Source: Bacteroidales bacterium (GTDB lineage: Bacteria > Bacteroidota > Bacteroidia > Bacteroidales > JACABE01). Taken from it: 64,000 nt of DNA. Both the position numbers and the translations under genes were made by a program. The stretch is from NCBI GenBank assembly GCA_023251515.1, contig JAHEYQ010000019.1, forward strand, positions 1 to 64,000. The letters are read 5' to 3'. Shown piece by piece: positions 63,630-64,000 of the stretch. The notes under the pieces were generated by a model. That model saw nothing but the letters and a program-made list of their open reading frames with translations, was not told the origin of the DNA and searched no databases. Positions within the stretch are counted from its first letter, which is position 1, and each line of letters begins with the position of its first letter.

Positions 63630-63784
63630 AACCCCCAATGAAATTGGGGGAAGTAAATACGGCCACAACCCGTTAGGGTTGAACTGTCAAGTAAATAATT
63701 CAACCCTAACGGGTTGTGACTATTAAAAGATATATATAACCCCCAATGATATTGGGGGTTATGATTATTCAGTCCTACGGACTG
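63630..63784. repeat. Cluster of short palindromic repeats
   Basis: Two AACCCCCAATGAnATTGGGGG palindromes (63630-63650, 63738-63760) bracket a perfect 20-bp inverted repeat with 15-bp centre (63664-63683 and 63699-63718, containing CAACCCGTTAGGGTTG). CAGTCCTACGGACTG follows at 63770-63784. The set looks like a composite REP-type element. A small open frame across it (63533-63802) is judged spurious. The rest of 63353-63904 holds nothing else I can support. Confidence 0.75.
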
Positions 63785-63904
63785 TTTTGTTACAATATTC
63801 ATTTTCCTGATAGCTATTAAACAAAACTTATTATAAAACTGCTATTAATTCGTAAAAGCAGGATAAATCTTTATTCCTTCCTAAAATTAATACAAAAATA
63901 AGCT

Positions 63905-64000
63905 ATGAAGAAAACAATTATTTCAGCCCTTTAAACTCTGCTTGTTTTTTGTCTTTATTATTACCTGACAAAAACCTGCTTATAATTCCTTCATCAACGG
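63905..64000 (+). pseudogene. Possible broken start of a secreted-protein gene
   Basis: ATG at 63905 gives MKKTIISAL then TAA. Reading on in the same frame gives TLLVFCLYYY, resembling the rest of a signal peptide. In a shifted frame the sequence then reads QKPAYNSFIN up to the window edge. This would need a nonsense mutation plus a frameshift. The signal is short and runs off the edge, so it is weak. Confidence 0.25.

Noticed and set aside
63533..63802. 89-codon minus-strand frame
   Set aside because: It spans four palindromic repeats; its sequence (HNPQYHWG, FPQFHWG) is just translation of those repeats.

Overview
The window comes from an AT-rich member of the Bacteroidota, probably an uncultured Bacteroidales-like lineage; I cannot place it further. 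The evidence is a type IX secretion (T9SS) C-terminal domain, two gliding-type (CHU_C) C-terminal domains, GldH, a MurF-alanine racemase fusion, a three-gene sdhCAB/frd operon with a single b-type membrane subunit, a fused ResB-CcsA protein, and many promoters with the Bacteroidota -7 box TAnnTTTG. I see no rRNA, tRNA or CRISPR array.

Region 1 (1-15.7 kb) is accessory DNA, almost all on the minus strand. It starts with a 42-bp tandem repeat and nested hairpins. Then come a small outer-membrane barrel protein, a SAM methyltransferase, a PstI/BsuBI-type restriction-modification pair, and a run of unrelated small secreted proteins, lipoproteins and a hydrolase. Seven near-identical copies of a ~30-bp promoter-like sequence lie between these genes, one ahead of nearly every transcription unit. 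A three-gene unit of unknown function follows, one member of which has a PD-(D/E)XK-like signature. After it lies a repeat-rich gene desert. This holds the decayed remains of a heptad-repeat gene (17 in-phase 21-bp units, three in-frame TAA codons), small GC hairpins, and a ~350-bp MITE-like element with terminal inverted repeats.

Region 2 (15.7-38.5 kb) is core metabolism: sdhCAB, two tandem aminopeptidase P paralogues, a TonB-C-like protein, a 1340-residue T9SS beta-helix protein, pgk, a tyrosine phosphatase, riboflavin synthase, a gliding-type surface protein, mqnC (futalosine menaquinone route), an M17 aminopeptidase, pdxA and the murF-alr fusion.

Region 3 (38.5-46.5 kb) looks like a glycan or surface-glycosylation locus. 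It holds a GT2 transferase, three GT39/ArnT-like membrane proteins with differing extracytoplasmic add-on domains (two of them fascin-like beta-trefoils meeting at a gene junction), and a GH-A clan glycosidase-like lipoprotein.

Region 4 (46.5-55.1 kb) is a holB-ricT-gldH-mrcA cluster followed by a CUB/PKD/P-domain surface protein. Region 5 (55.4-63.3 kb) concerns cytochrome c and anaerobic respiration: PepSY-TM and OB-fold lipoprotein genes, a divergent ccsBA, a tetraheme cytochrome and a NapC/NirT-like multiheme membrane cytochrome. Two FNR/CRP-like palindromes 21 bp apart lie in the divergent promoter region. Together with sdh/frd and menaquinone synthesis, this suggests a menaquinol-linked respiratory chain. 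The right edge (63.3-64 kb) holds dispersed palindromic repeats and possibly the broken start of a secreted-protein gene.
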